Made by a program: the position numbers and the translations under genes
The notes under the pieces: generated by a model
Seen by the model: only the letters and a program-made list of their open reading frames with translations
What the model was told of the DNA's origin: nothing
The model's database searches: none
In this document: in pieces, positions 1 through 5,670 of the stretch
How positions within the stretch are numbered: position 1 is the first letter of the stretch
Layout of the letters: each line of letters begins with the position of its first letter
Assembly: GCA_002315875.1 (NCBI GenBank)
Contig: DCIL01000048.1
Location: forward strand, 927-6,808
Direction of reading: 5' to 3'
Length of the DNA: 5,882 nt
Source of the DNA: Verrucomicrobia bacterium UBA1727
GTDB taxonomy: Bacteria; Verrucomicrobiota; Kiritimatiellia; RFP12; UBA1067

Positions 1-911
1 TTCATGTCCGCCATCGCCGCCGGCGTATCCCACTTGCGCGAATCGGTGTCGGGCAGATACTCCTTGCGCACCCGCTCGTAGTTCTTGTTGTAGGTGCCGT
101 TGCCGAGCGCGACGAGATAATCGAGACGATCGCCGCGGTTGATGCCGAGCGTCTGGCAGAGCGGGACGAGTCCGTGAGTCGGATAACGATCGCCGCGGTG
201 TTCCATGTTCTCGCCATAGCGCCACTTCCACTCGTTGTTGTGCGGAGCGGTCTGCGGAATGATCTCCCTGAGATCGTGGATGTACGCACCTTCGACATGG
301 GTGATCTCGCCGAACTTGCCCATGCGCGCGAGATTGAGCTCGAGAAGTTCGATCTCGCCGTAGACGCAGTTCTCAAGCTGCATGCAGGGAATCTTCATCT
401 TCTCGGACGCCTCAACGAGCTCCCAGCACTCGTCCACGGTAAGCGCCGAAGTAACCTCAACGAGCGCGACCTTGCCGCCGAGCAAAGCGCGGAGCGCGAC
501 GGGCTGATGGAGCGCCCACGGCGTTGCGCAATAGACGACATCGCAATCGCAATTGTCACAGAGATCCTTGTAGCCCTCATCACCGGTGTAGCACTGGATC
601 TTGTCCACCGCCGGATGCTTGTGCTTCTTGAGCGAATCGAGGTTGGCCTGGACGCGCTCCGGCTCCTTGTCGCAAAGCGCTACGATCTGCACGCCGGGAA
701 TCTGACAGACGCGGTTAACCGCCCCCGAGCCGCGGCCGCCGATGCCGACGAAGCCGACGCGCAGGGTACGCCCCATGCACTTGGTGTATGCGTAGTTCTG
801 CATCACGCCGCCCTGACCGAAGCCAAAGCGATTAAGCTGACAACCGCCGGCAGCTGCGGCGAGTCCCATCCATGCGGTGCCCTTGAGGAAGTTTCTTCTG
901 TTAGTGTTCAT
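1..911 (-). CDS. Tat-exported Gfo/Idh/MocA-fold protein, GH109 alpha-N-acetylgalactosaminidase type (3' end missing)
   Basis: Partial gene: the first 303 codons are present and the C-terminal part lies beyond the left edge; GH109 proteins are usually about 450 residues, so roughly a third is missing. Seen: a twin-arginine signal NRRNFLK at residues 4-10, followed by an alanine-rich hydrophobic stretch to Cys24; a Rossmann loop GFVGIGGRG at 53-61 with Asp81 at the end of the second strand, suited to NAD(H); CATPW (128-132) followed by His135; a VDECW block at 159-163; EGAYIHDLR at 207-215; YPTHGL at 243-248 and INRGDR at 257-262. The last three blocks are hallmarks of GH109, a family that removes terminal alpha-GalNAc (for example from blood group A or mucin glycans) through NAD-dependent transient oxidation of the sugar; Tyr210 and His246 are the likely active-site residues by family pattern. 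Tat export fits a protein that folds around its cofactor before crossing the membrane. The ATG at 911 is the only start codon before the repeat tract and sits just ahead of the Tat motif, but it has no Shine-Dalgarno sequence. A general Gfo/Idh/MocA oxidoreductase remains possible. Confidence 0.88.
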   Translation of the reverse strand, partial: MNTNRRNFLKGTAWMGLAAAAGGCQLNRFGFGQGGVMQNYAYTKCMGRTLRVGFVGIGGRGSGAVNRVCQIPGVQIVALCDKEPERVQANLDSLKKHKHPAVDKIQCYTGDEGYKDLCDNCDCDVVYCATPWALHQPVALRALLGGKVALVEVTSALTVDECWELVEASEKMKIPCMQLENCVYGEIELLELNLARMGKFGEITHVEGAYIHDLREIIPQTAPHNNEWKWRYGENMEHRGDRYPTHGLVPLCQTLGINRGDRLDYLVALGNGTYNKNYERVRKEYLPDTDSRKWDTPAAMADM

Positions 912-913
912 AT

Positions 914-956
914 GAGGGTTGAGAGGGTTGAGAAGGTTGAGAGGGTTGAGAGGGTT
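914..956. repeat. 9-bp tandem repeat between dapB and the GH109 gene
   Basis: Four full copies and one 7-base partial copy of GAGAGGGTT (plus strand), head to tail; the middle copy has one change (GAGAAGGTT). In the sense of the genes the tract is pyrimidine-rich (AACCCTCTC units). It fills almost the whole gap: the dapB stop codon lies at 955-957, inside the last copy, and the GH109 start codon is at 909-911. The unit is a multiple of three, and read in the GH109 frame it is open (Asn-Pro-Leu repeats) but contains no start codon. Such short perfect repeats can change copy number by slippage. Confidence 0.9.
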
Positions 957-1683
957 AGGAGGTGAAGCCGAGTACGTCGCTCATCGTATACTTGCCAGGG
1001 GCCTTGCCCGCCGCCCACTTGAGCGCCTTGAGCGCGCCCGCTGCGAAGGCGGCGCGGTCTTGTGCCCTGTGAGTGAGCTCCACTCTTTCGAGTTCGCCAG
1101 CGAACATCACGGTGTGATCTCCGACGACGCTGCCGCCGCGAAGCGCGTGAAGAGCGATTTCGCCGACGGGACGCTCCCCGGTCTCACCTTCGCGGCCGTA
1201 GATGAAATCACCGGCGCCGCGGCCTTGAGCCGCGGACTTCGCCAGCATCAGCGCCGTGCCGCTCGGAGCGTCCTTCTTATGACGATGATGCATCTCGGTT
1301 ATCTCGATGTCGTACTTCTCGTCGAGGACCTTCGCCGCTTCCTTGACGAGTTGCAGGAGCAAGTTGACGCCGAGGGAATAGTTGCCGGACTGCACCACGG
1401 GGATTTTCCCGAGAAGCGCATCGACCTGCGCCTGCTCCTCGGCAGTGAGCCCAGTCGTGCCGATCACATACGGAATGCCCTCCGCCGCCGCCTTCGCGGC
1501 AAATGCGGGAACACACGTATGAAACGAGAAGTCGATCACGCCTTCGGTACCGACCGGCCATTCACGATCGTAACCTTCGGCGACATCGATCTTCGCAACG
1601 ACCTCGAGCCCTTCTGAAGGCGCGAGGTCAACGAGTTTCTGTCCCATGCGCCCGGCGGCGCCGACAATTGCAATCTTCGTCAT
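955..1683 (-). CDS. dapB: 4-hydroxy-tetrahydrodipicolinate reductase
   Basis: Cytoplasmic enzyme of the lysine/diaminopimelate pathway: it reduces the DapA product with NAD(P)H to tetrahydrodipicolinate, feeding lysine and peptidoglycan. At 242 residues it belongs to the shorter DapB forms (the E. coli protein is about 270). Seen: nucleotide-binding loop GAAGRMG at 8-14; DFS at 51-53; GTTG at 75-78; SGNYSLGVN at 99-107 (most relatives have A(P)NxSxGVN here); the active-site block HHRHKKDAPSGTA at 132-144, in which His132 and Lys136 match the E. coli catalytic pair His159/Lys163; GREGETGER at 163-171; and VVGDHTVMF at 186-194. The ATG at 1683 is 15 nt after the hexokinase stop codon; its ribosome binding site is weak (TGGA). 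No dapA or other lysine gene is visible nearby, so the gene is probably placed here by operon shuffling rather than pathway grouping. The stop codon lies in the tandem repeat that precedes the GH109 gene. Confidence 0.97.
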   Translation of the reverse strand: MTKIAIVGAAGRMGQKLVDLAPSEGLEVVAKIDVAEGYDREWPVGTEGVIDFSFHTCVPAFAAKAAAEGIPYVIGTTGLTAEEQAQVDALLGKIPVVQSGNYSLGVNLLLQLVKEAAKVLDEKYDIEITEMHHRHKKDAPSGTALMLAKSAAQGRGAGDFIYGREGETGERPVGEIALHALRGGSVVGDHTVMFAGELERVELTHRAQDRAAFAAGALKALKWAAGKAPGKYTMSDVLGFTS

Positions 1684-1698
1684 CGACGTATCCAGAGC

Positions 1699-2985
1699 TT
1701 ACAGCATCGCGGCGATACCGGCACCGACCATCGGCGCGTCATCGACCTGCGGAGTGATTTCGTAATGGATGTTGCGACGCTTGACGAGCATGTCGTCGAG
1801 TTCTTTCTTCACCGTGTCGGCGAACGGAATCGCACGCGTCTTGTACCAGGTCGAGCCGTCCGCACAGATTCCGATCGGAGCGGCGGGATCGGCGCCTTCG
1901 CCGGACTTGATGCAGAACGCGGCGAGATGAATCGCAGTGAGCACCGCGGCACGCTCGAAGACGGGAAGCCCAAGACGACGGGCCGTCTTCGCATCCGCCT
2001 CGTCCGCAAAGATCGCGTCGAGCACGTTGTCGCGCCCCGGCTTCTTAAACGAAGCGCAGAAGTTATCGAAGTCCATCGTCTCGAGCGCACCGAGTCCACC
2101 CAGCGCGGACGCGGCCTTCGCGGAGAAGAGCCCCGCCTTCGCCGCCGCCTTGTAAAGCTCGAGGCCGACGCCACCGAGGAAGGCGCCCGCGATCATCTTC
2201 TCAAGGAAGTTGAAGCCAGGATTGCCGGTCTTGAGATCGGCGGCCTTGTCGAACTCGCTGCGCTCGATCTTGCAGAAGCCGCCCGACTCGGCGTTGATGA
2301 TCATCGAGCCGTCCGGATCGAGTCCCGAAAGCTTGACGATCTTGGAATTCTTCTCGACATACGCGGTGTTGGTGCCGGTGCCGAGGATGAACCCGAGGTA
2401 AGAGGAATAGGTGCGGTTGCCTTCCGTCGCCTTCGCCGCGAGCAAGGTGGCGACCGTGTCATTGACGACGGCAACACCCTCGACACCGGTGCGCTTCATG
2501 AGCTCGGCGCCGACGAGCTGACCGACGATGCCAGGCGCCTGGATGTTCTTCGTCCACCGCACGAGCTTCGCATCGAGATCCTTCGTGGACTCGGCCGGAT
2601 ACGAGAAACACCAACCGATCTTCTTCGAAGTCGCCTTGCCCTTGAGGCGATTGACCTCATCGGCGAACGCCGCGTAGAAATCCTCAACACCGACCTCGCT
2701 CTTCGTGCCGGGCATCGGACGGTTCTCCTTCTCGGAAATCGCCGGCGGAATCGTCACGATGCCGCCGCGGAAGTTCGTGCCGCCCGCATCGAGCACCGCC
2801 GCGCTCGCGCCCTCGGGAACCTTGCCGTTGACGCCGACATAGGTAGGAATCATCATCAGCGTCGATTCCTCGCCCCTAAGCCCCTTCTCCATCTCCGAGA
2901 GAAAAGTGGTGATCATCGCCTGGCGGTCAATCTTGTCCGCCGTCACGAAGCCGTTCGCTTCGAGGAATTCCTCAGGTGTCATCAT
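1699..2985 (-). CDS. Hexokinase of the eukaryote-like hexokinase family
   Basis: ATP-dependent cytoplasmic hexose kinase (glucose and related sugars to the 6-phosphate), 428 residues, close to the roughly 450-480 of one yeast or mammalian hexokinase unit. It is not of the bacterial ROK or Glk type. Seen in order: phosphate-1 loop LDAGGTNFR at 65-73; sugar-binding block FSYP at 127-130 with RWTK at 143-146; VVNDTVATLLA at 173-183, where Asp176 is the expected catalytic base; phosphate-2 loop LGTGTNTAYVE at 201-211; INAESGGF at 230-237 containing the sugar-contacting Glu233; NPGFNFLEKMIAGAFLGG at 255-272; and the nucleotide-site ADGS at 375-378. An oddity is AES at 232-234, where classical hexokinases have xEW followed by Gly. 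The gene overlaps the ksgA stop codon by 4 bases (ATGA), and the sequence starts ATGATG. An AAAGGA site (2991-2996) lies 5 nt before the first ATG and 8 nt before the second (2982), so residue 2 could be the true start. Substrate range cannot be read from the sequence. Confidence 0.93.
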   Translation of the reverse strand: MMTPEEFLEANGFVTADKIDRQAMITTFLSEMEKGLRGEESTLMMIPTYVGVNGKVPEGASAAVLDAGGTNFRGGIVTIPPAISEKENRPMPGTKSEVGVEDFYAAFADEVNRLKGKATSKKIGWCFSYPAESTKDLDAKLVRWTKNIQAPGIVGQLVGAELMKRTGVEGVAVVNDTVATLLAAKATEGNRTYSSYLGFILGTGTNTAYVEKNSKIVKLSGLDPDGSMIINAESGGFCKIERSEFDKAADLKTGNPGFNFLEKMIAGAFLGGVGLELYKAAAKAGLFSAKAASALGGLGALETMDFDNFCASFKKPGRDNVLDAIFADEADAKTARRLGLPVFERAAVLTAIHLAAFCIKSGEGADPAAPIGICADGSTWYKTRAIPFADTVKKELDDMLVKRRNIHYEITPQVDDAPMVGAGIAAML

Positions 2986-3806
2986 AATATTCCTTTCAGT
3001 TGTTTGGCGAGCGAAACCCAGTCCACATTGCCGAGTTCTTCTGCTCGAGCCGTGGATTGTATCATATTCTTAAACACTTTGCCAAGTTGCTTGCGGCGCT
3101 GAGCAAAGGCGGTTTTAACCAAAATGCGGAAAACCCGCCGCTCTTCCTTGGAAAAATCGTCATTTCGGTGGTGGCGGACGAGTTTGACCACGCTCGAGCC
3201 GACTTCGGGACGAGGCCAGAAGCAAGTGGCCGCGACCTTGCGGACGATGGTGACATCGTAATCGAGTTGCGCAAGGACTCCCGCAAGTCCGCGCGTCTTC
3301 GAGCCGGGACCGGCCGCGAGCCGCTCCGCGACCTCGGTCTGGACGAGCGCCGTCATCTGATTAATCTCATGCGCCTCGCAAAGGTCGAGCAGAATGCGCG
3401 TGCCCGCCTGATACGGCAGGTTCGAGATCATCGCATCAAAGGCCGAGCCATTCACTGACGGACCATCCTTGCGTCCTCCCGCAAGCACCTCCAGCGCGTC
3501 ACCGGCGATCACCTCGAGATTCTCGGGATTGCCCAGCGACTCCTTGAGACGCGCGGCGAGCACCGGATCCTTCTCAATGGCAGTCACCTTGAAGCCGCGC
3601 GAAAGCATCTCCTCCGTTAGCACCCCGAGCCCCGGACCGATCTCCAGAATCCGCGGCACTTGAGCCGTCACGCCATTCGCCCCGGCATCGACAATCGCCA
3701 CTAACTGATTGCGGTCAATGAGAAAGTTCTGACCGAGGACGCGGTTAGGATGAAAATCGTGTTCTATGCACCAGGCCTTGACCTGGCTCGGACTCGTCAA
3801 GTTCAT
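2982..3806 (-). CDS. rsmA: 16S rRNA adenine(1518/1519)-N6 dimethyltransferase (KsgA/RsmA)
   Basis: Uses S-adenosylmethionine to dimethylate the two adjacent adenines in the loop of helix 45 of 16S rRNA, a late step and checkpoint of small-subunit assembly. The 274-residue length is normal. Seen: LGQNFL at 24-29, the family N-terminal motif; SAM-binding motif I EIGPGLG at 55-61; the acidic end of strand 2, AIEKD, at 76-80; GDAL at 102-105; catalytic motif IV NLPY at 129-132; TEVAERL at 157-163 (the QxEVAxRL element with Q156); FWPRPEVGSSVV at 196-207; and the basic RNA-binding C-terminal block AFAQRRKQL at 233-241. A Gly/Ser-rich loop at about 109-122 is slightly longer than usual. The start was placed at the ATG at 3806 because it overlaps the stop codon of the preceding gene (ATGA), has a perfect GGAGG 7 nt upstream, and gives the normal N terminus; a GTG at 3851 would add 15 residues and is unlikely. 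Its stop codon in turn overlaps the hexokinase start. Confidence 0.97.
   Translation of the reverse strand: MNLTSPSQVKAWCIEHDFHPNRVLGQNFLIDRNQLVAIVDAGANGVTAQVPRILEIGPGLGVLTEEMLSRGFKVTAIEKDPVLAARLKESLGNPENLEVIAGDALEVLAGGRKDGPSVNGSAFDAMISNLPYQAGTRILLDLCEAHEINQMTALVQTEVAERLAAGPGSKTRGLAGVLAQLDYDVTIVRKVAATCFWPRPEVGSSVVKLVRHHRNDDFSKEERRVFRILVKTAFAQRRKQLGKVFKNMIQSTARAEELGNVDWVSLAKQLKGIL
2991..2996 (-). promoter_or_regulatory. Ribosome binding site of the hexokinase gene
   Basis: AAAGGA on the minus strand inside the last codons of ksgA, 5 nt before the first ATG (2985) and 8 nt before the second (2982). The spacing leaves both starts possible, the second being nearer the usual optimum. Confidence 0.7.
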
Positions 3807-5326
3807 TTCACCGCCTCCATGATTCGATCGATCACCGAAAGATACTCCCACTTCGGATTCTCCGAGGTGCCCGTCAGACGAAACTCGAGCAACAGCTTGG
3901 TAAACGGCAAGGCGAGCGGATGCAGTATCTGCCCCGCCATCGAGTCCTTCTTCGTGAACTGCACGCGCGCGATGAAATCGAGATCATTCTTGATCGAGTC
4001 GTATTCACCGTACATCTTGATGGAGAAGACCGTACCTTCGATATAGATGTTCTCGCTCTTGATGACGCCTTCCTCAATGACATAGTCACACGAGGCCTGT
4101 GTCGAATCGGTAAACCAACTCACGCCCGGCACCTTCTCGGCCAGAAGATCGACGAGCCCCTGAAAGCCCTTGAGTCGCATGATCCGTCCGTCACGTACCT
4201 CAAGATGTCCGCGCCCGTTCAGCACTTCGTAATTGTTCGTCATCGCCCGCGGAAAGCGGAACTCGAGATCGCACCTGGACTTTCCGAAGACGTCATCACC
4301 CACATACTCTCCGGTAAAGCCGCCGATCTTCAGCAAATCCGCCACCGGCAATGCACTCTCCGCCTTGACCGTGACCCGATTGTAGCCGTTGGTGCCATCG
4401 ACAATCACCGTGCCGCCCAGATTCTCATTGTGAATTCCCACACCCTGAATCGGACCGATCGTCTGATGGTAATTGAGACTCGTGCCGCGGGTGTAGACAT
4501 GGAGATGGATGTCACCATCCACACGCTTCATCGGCACCGAATTGTACTTGCCCATCTCCGGATGAAGCTTAAGCCGGAGATCAAAGTCGTTGTTGACGAG
4601 ATTAACCTTCCAGCTGCAGAAACTCGGCACCGGCGACGGAACCTCGGTGAACGCATCGAAATACGGATACGCCGAGGGAACGTCCAGACAGACCAAGAGC
4701 GGACGTATGTGCGACTGCCGCGCCAGACCGCGGATCTCGCCGTAGACCTCCTGAGCGGGAATATCGACCCAGCAGAAACCTTTGATCGTCATGTGCGTGT
4801 CAGTATCGGGCCATTCGAGGAAAAGCTGCTCGGCGAAGAAGCGATTGTTGGAAATCTCAATCTCGCCGATGAGCCGGGCGGGACGGATTCCGAGGATGTC
4901 CGGCCGCTCCAGGACGAACGAATACCTCGGAAACTCGGGCAACTGAACCTCCAACCGGCAATTGCGCTCCTTGTTGCCAGGCGCATAGTAGCTATCGGGA
5001 AGCCGCGTGTAGGTAAGCGCGGTGGCGTGGATCTTCTTCGTGATGAAATTGACCGCGATGGATTCGGCGGACACGACAGGCCGCATCACATCGGCACTCG
5101 CCGTGTCGTAGAGCTTGAGGTTGCGGACGTGAAGGCCGTGACGGAAACCGAAGGACAGCGAATCGATATGGATGACGATGTTCGTGGGCAACAGACGGTC
5201 GCACGCTTCCTCCACCCAAACGGATGGAAGCACCTGCTCGCGGAAGAACAACGACCCCGCGAAAAGCAAAAAAACGATGATGACAAGCATCACCGTTTTC
5301 CAAATCAGACCTAATAGTCGCTTCAT
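3803..5326 (-). CDS. AsmA-like membrane-anchored envelope protein
   Basis: 507 residues. Seen: a basic N terminus (MKRLL), one hydrophobic segment at about 8-27 with no clear signal peptidase site, then a long region rich in alternating beta-strand patterns, consistent with an inner-membrane anchor and a large periplasmic domain. The last third (about 365-500) looks like the AsmA-like C-terminal region: GRGHLEVRDGRI at 371-382, FQGLVDLLAEKVPG at 388-401, a DYVIEEGVIKSENIYIEG block at 414-431, then GEYDSIKNDLDF and a hydrophobic stretch ending LEFRLTGTSENPKW (480-493). AsmA-family proteins (AsmA, TamB, YhdP) are thought to form grooves that move phospholipids or assist outer-membrane biogenesis, which implies a two-membrane cell. 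The middle (about 100-360) is not recognisable. The ATG at 5326 was chosen over a TTG at 5332; neither has a convincing ribosome binding site, and the ATG is 9 nt after the CCA end of tRNA-Glu. The stop overlaps ksgA by 4 bases. Family assignment is from pattern only. Confidence 0.8.
   Translation of the reverse strand: MKRLLGLIWKTVMLVIIVFLLFAGSLFFREQVLPSVWVEEACDRLLPTNIVIHIDSLSFGFRHGLHVRNLKLYDTASADVMRPVVSAESIAVNFITKKIHATALTYTRLPDSYYAPGNKERNCRLEVQLPEFPRYSFVLERPDILGIRPARLIGEIEISNNRFFAEQLFLEWPDTDTHMTIKGFCWVDIPAQEVYGEIRGLARQSHIRPLLVCLDVPSAYPYFDAFTEVPSPVPSFCSWKVNLVNNDFDLRLKLHPEMGKYNSVPMKRVDGDIHLHVYTRGTSLNYHQTIGPIQGVGIHNENLGGTVIVDGTNGYNRVTVKAESALPVADLLKIGGFTGEYVGDDVFGKSRCDLEFRFPRAMTNNYEVLNGRGHLEVRDGRIMRLKGFQGLVDLLAEKVPGVSWFTDSTQASCDYVIEEGVIKSENIYIEGTVFSIKMYGEYDSIKNDLDFIARVQFTKKDSMAGQILHPLALPFTKLLLEFRLTGTSENPKWEYLSVIDRIMEAVK
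3814..3818 (-). promoter_or_regulatory. Ribosome binding site deciding the ksgA start
   Basis: GGAGG on the minus strand, 7 nt before the ATG at 3806. It lies inside the last codons of the AsmA-like gene and, with the ATGA overlap, selects the 274-residue form of KsgA and suggests translational coupling. Confidence 0.85.
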
Positions 5327-5335
5327 GCTCAAGTT

Positions 5336-5410
5336 TGGCAGCCCCTAGGAGAGTCGAACTCCTCTTACCTGGATGAGAACCAGATGTCCTAGCCGATAGA
5401 CGAAGGGGCC
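5336..5410 (-). tRNA. tRNA-Glu (anticodon CTC)
   Basis: A 75-nt cloverleaf with encoded CCA. The 7-bp acceptor pairs GGCCCCT with AGGGGCT (first pair G-U), the discriminator is G, and the D arm TCGTCTA...TAGGAC is typical of bacterial tRNA-Glu. The anticodon stem-loop is TCTGG / TTCTCAT / CCAGG, giving anticodon CTC, which reads GAG. The T arm is GGAGT/TCGACTC form with TTCGA. It lies 9 nt downstream of tRNA-Leu, and its 3' end is 9 nt from the start codon of the AsmA-like gene. Many bacteria have only the TTC tRNA for Glu, so this would be a supplementary isoacceptor. Confidence 0.95.
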
Positions 5411-5419
5411 AGCTTTGCT

Positions 5420-5505
5420 TGGTGCACCCGGTGGGAATCGAACCCACATGCTTTATGGGCACAAGAACCTGAATCTTGCGTGTCTGCCAATTCCACCACG
5501 GGTGC
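5420..5505 (-). tRNA. tRNA-Leu (anticodon CAG)
   Basis: An 86-nt class II tRNA with encoded CCA. Acceptor stem GCACCCG/CGGGTGC, discriminator A; D arm with GTGGAATTGGCAGACAC, typical of tRNA-Leu; anticodon stem-loop CAAGA / TTCAGGT / TCTTG, giving anticodon CAG, which reads CUG; a long variable arm with a TGC/GCA stem; T arm GTGGG/TTCGATT/CCCAC. It is the first gene after the promoter at about 5518-5547. Confidence 0.97.
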
Positions 5506-5517
5506 CAAACAACGCGT

Positions 5518-5547
5518 AGTATATCATAATCATCTCCCCCCGCGCAA
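5518..5547 (-). promoter_or_regulatory. Predicted sigma70-type promoter of the tRNA operon
   Basis: On the minus strand: -35 box TTGCGC (5542-5547), an 18-nt spacer containing a run of six G, and an extended -10 TGA-TATACT (TATACT at 5518-5523, TG at 5525-5526). Transcription would start about 7 nt further on, only some 5 nt before the mature 5' end of tRNA-Leu at 5505. The bases after the -10 (ACGCG) form a GC-rich discriminator, as in stable-RNA promoters under stringent control. This is a match by eye to consensus. Confidence 0.7.
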
Positions 5548-5589
5548 GTGGGTATTTTACGTTATTCGCAACTGCGCAAGGGACGCGGC

Positions 5590-5645
5590 AGGACCTACAG
5601 TGAAAACGCCCTGGCACTTGTCCGCAGCTACAGGGTGCACGTCCT
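5590..5645 (-). terminator. Possible structured RNA end or weak terminator
   Basis: Between the stop codon at 5671-5673 and the tRNA promoter there are two nested 5-bp stems: AGGAC (5590-5594) with GTCCT (5641-5645), and CCCTG (5609-5613) with CAGGG (5631-5635). On the minus strand the inner stem is followed by CGTTTTC, a short T run. A GCAC/GTGC pair (5614-5617 with 5635-5638) would compete with the inner stem. It is in the right place to end the transcript of the small right-edge gene, but the stems are short and the T run is poor. Confidence 0.25.
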
Positions 5646-5670
5646 ACTTGACGAACCGGGCGATGATACA

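Noticed and set aside
914..956. CRISPR-like array
   Set aside because: The 9-bp units are directly adjacent with no spacers, so this is a simple tandem repeat.
174..965. Plus-strand open frame opposite the GH109-type gene
   Set aside because: Shadow of a gene with clear Tat, Rossmann and GH109 motifs; its end merely translates the 9-bp repeat as Val-Glu-Arg units.
919..1617. Plus-strand open frame opposite dapB
   Set aside because: No motifs and directly opposite a complete DapB with intact catalytic residues.
1765..3102. 445-codon open frame on the plus strand opposite hexokinase
   Set aside because: It is rich in Arg, Glu, Leu and His with no recognisable motif and lies opposite a gene with clear hexokinase motifs; long antisense frames are expected in GC-rich DNA.
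3807..3851. GTG start giving a 15-residue longer KsgA
   Set aside because: The ATG at 3806 has a perfect GGAGG at 7 nt, the ATGA overlap and the normal family N terminus.
3920..5314. 464-codon open frame on the plus strand opposite the AsmA-like gene
   Set aside because: Composition is Arg/Asp/His-rich without domains, and the minus-strand frame has a membrane anchor, an AsmA-like end and overlapping starts with ksgA.
5327..5332. TTG start for the AsmA-like protein
   Set aside because: A rarer start codon only 3 nt from the tRNA-Glu CCA end; the ATG at 5326 gives a standard basic N terminus before the membrane segment.
5581..5648. Candidate small signal recognition particle RNA in the intergenic gap
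   Set aside because: The stems first suggested it, but the conserved SRP core (GGTCAGG...GGAAGCAGCC pattern) is absent on both strands.
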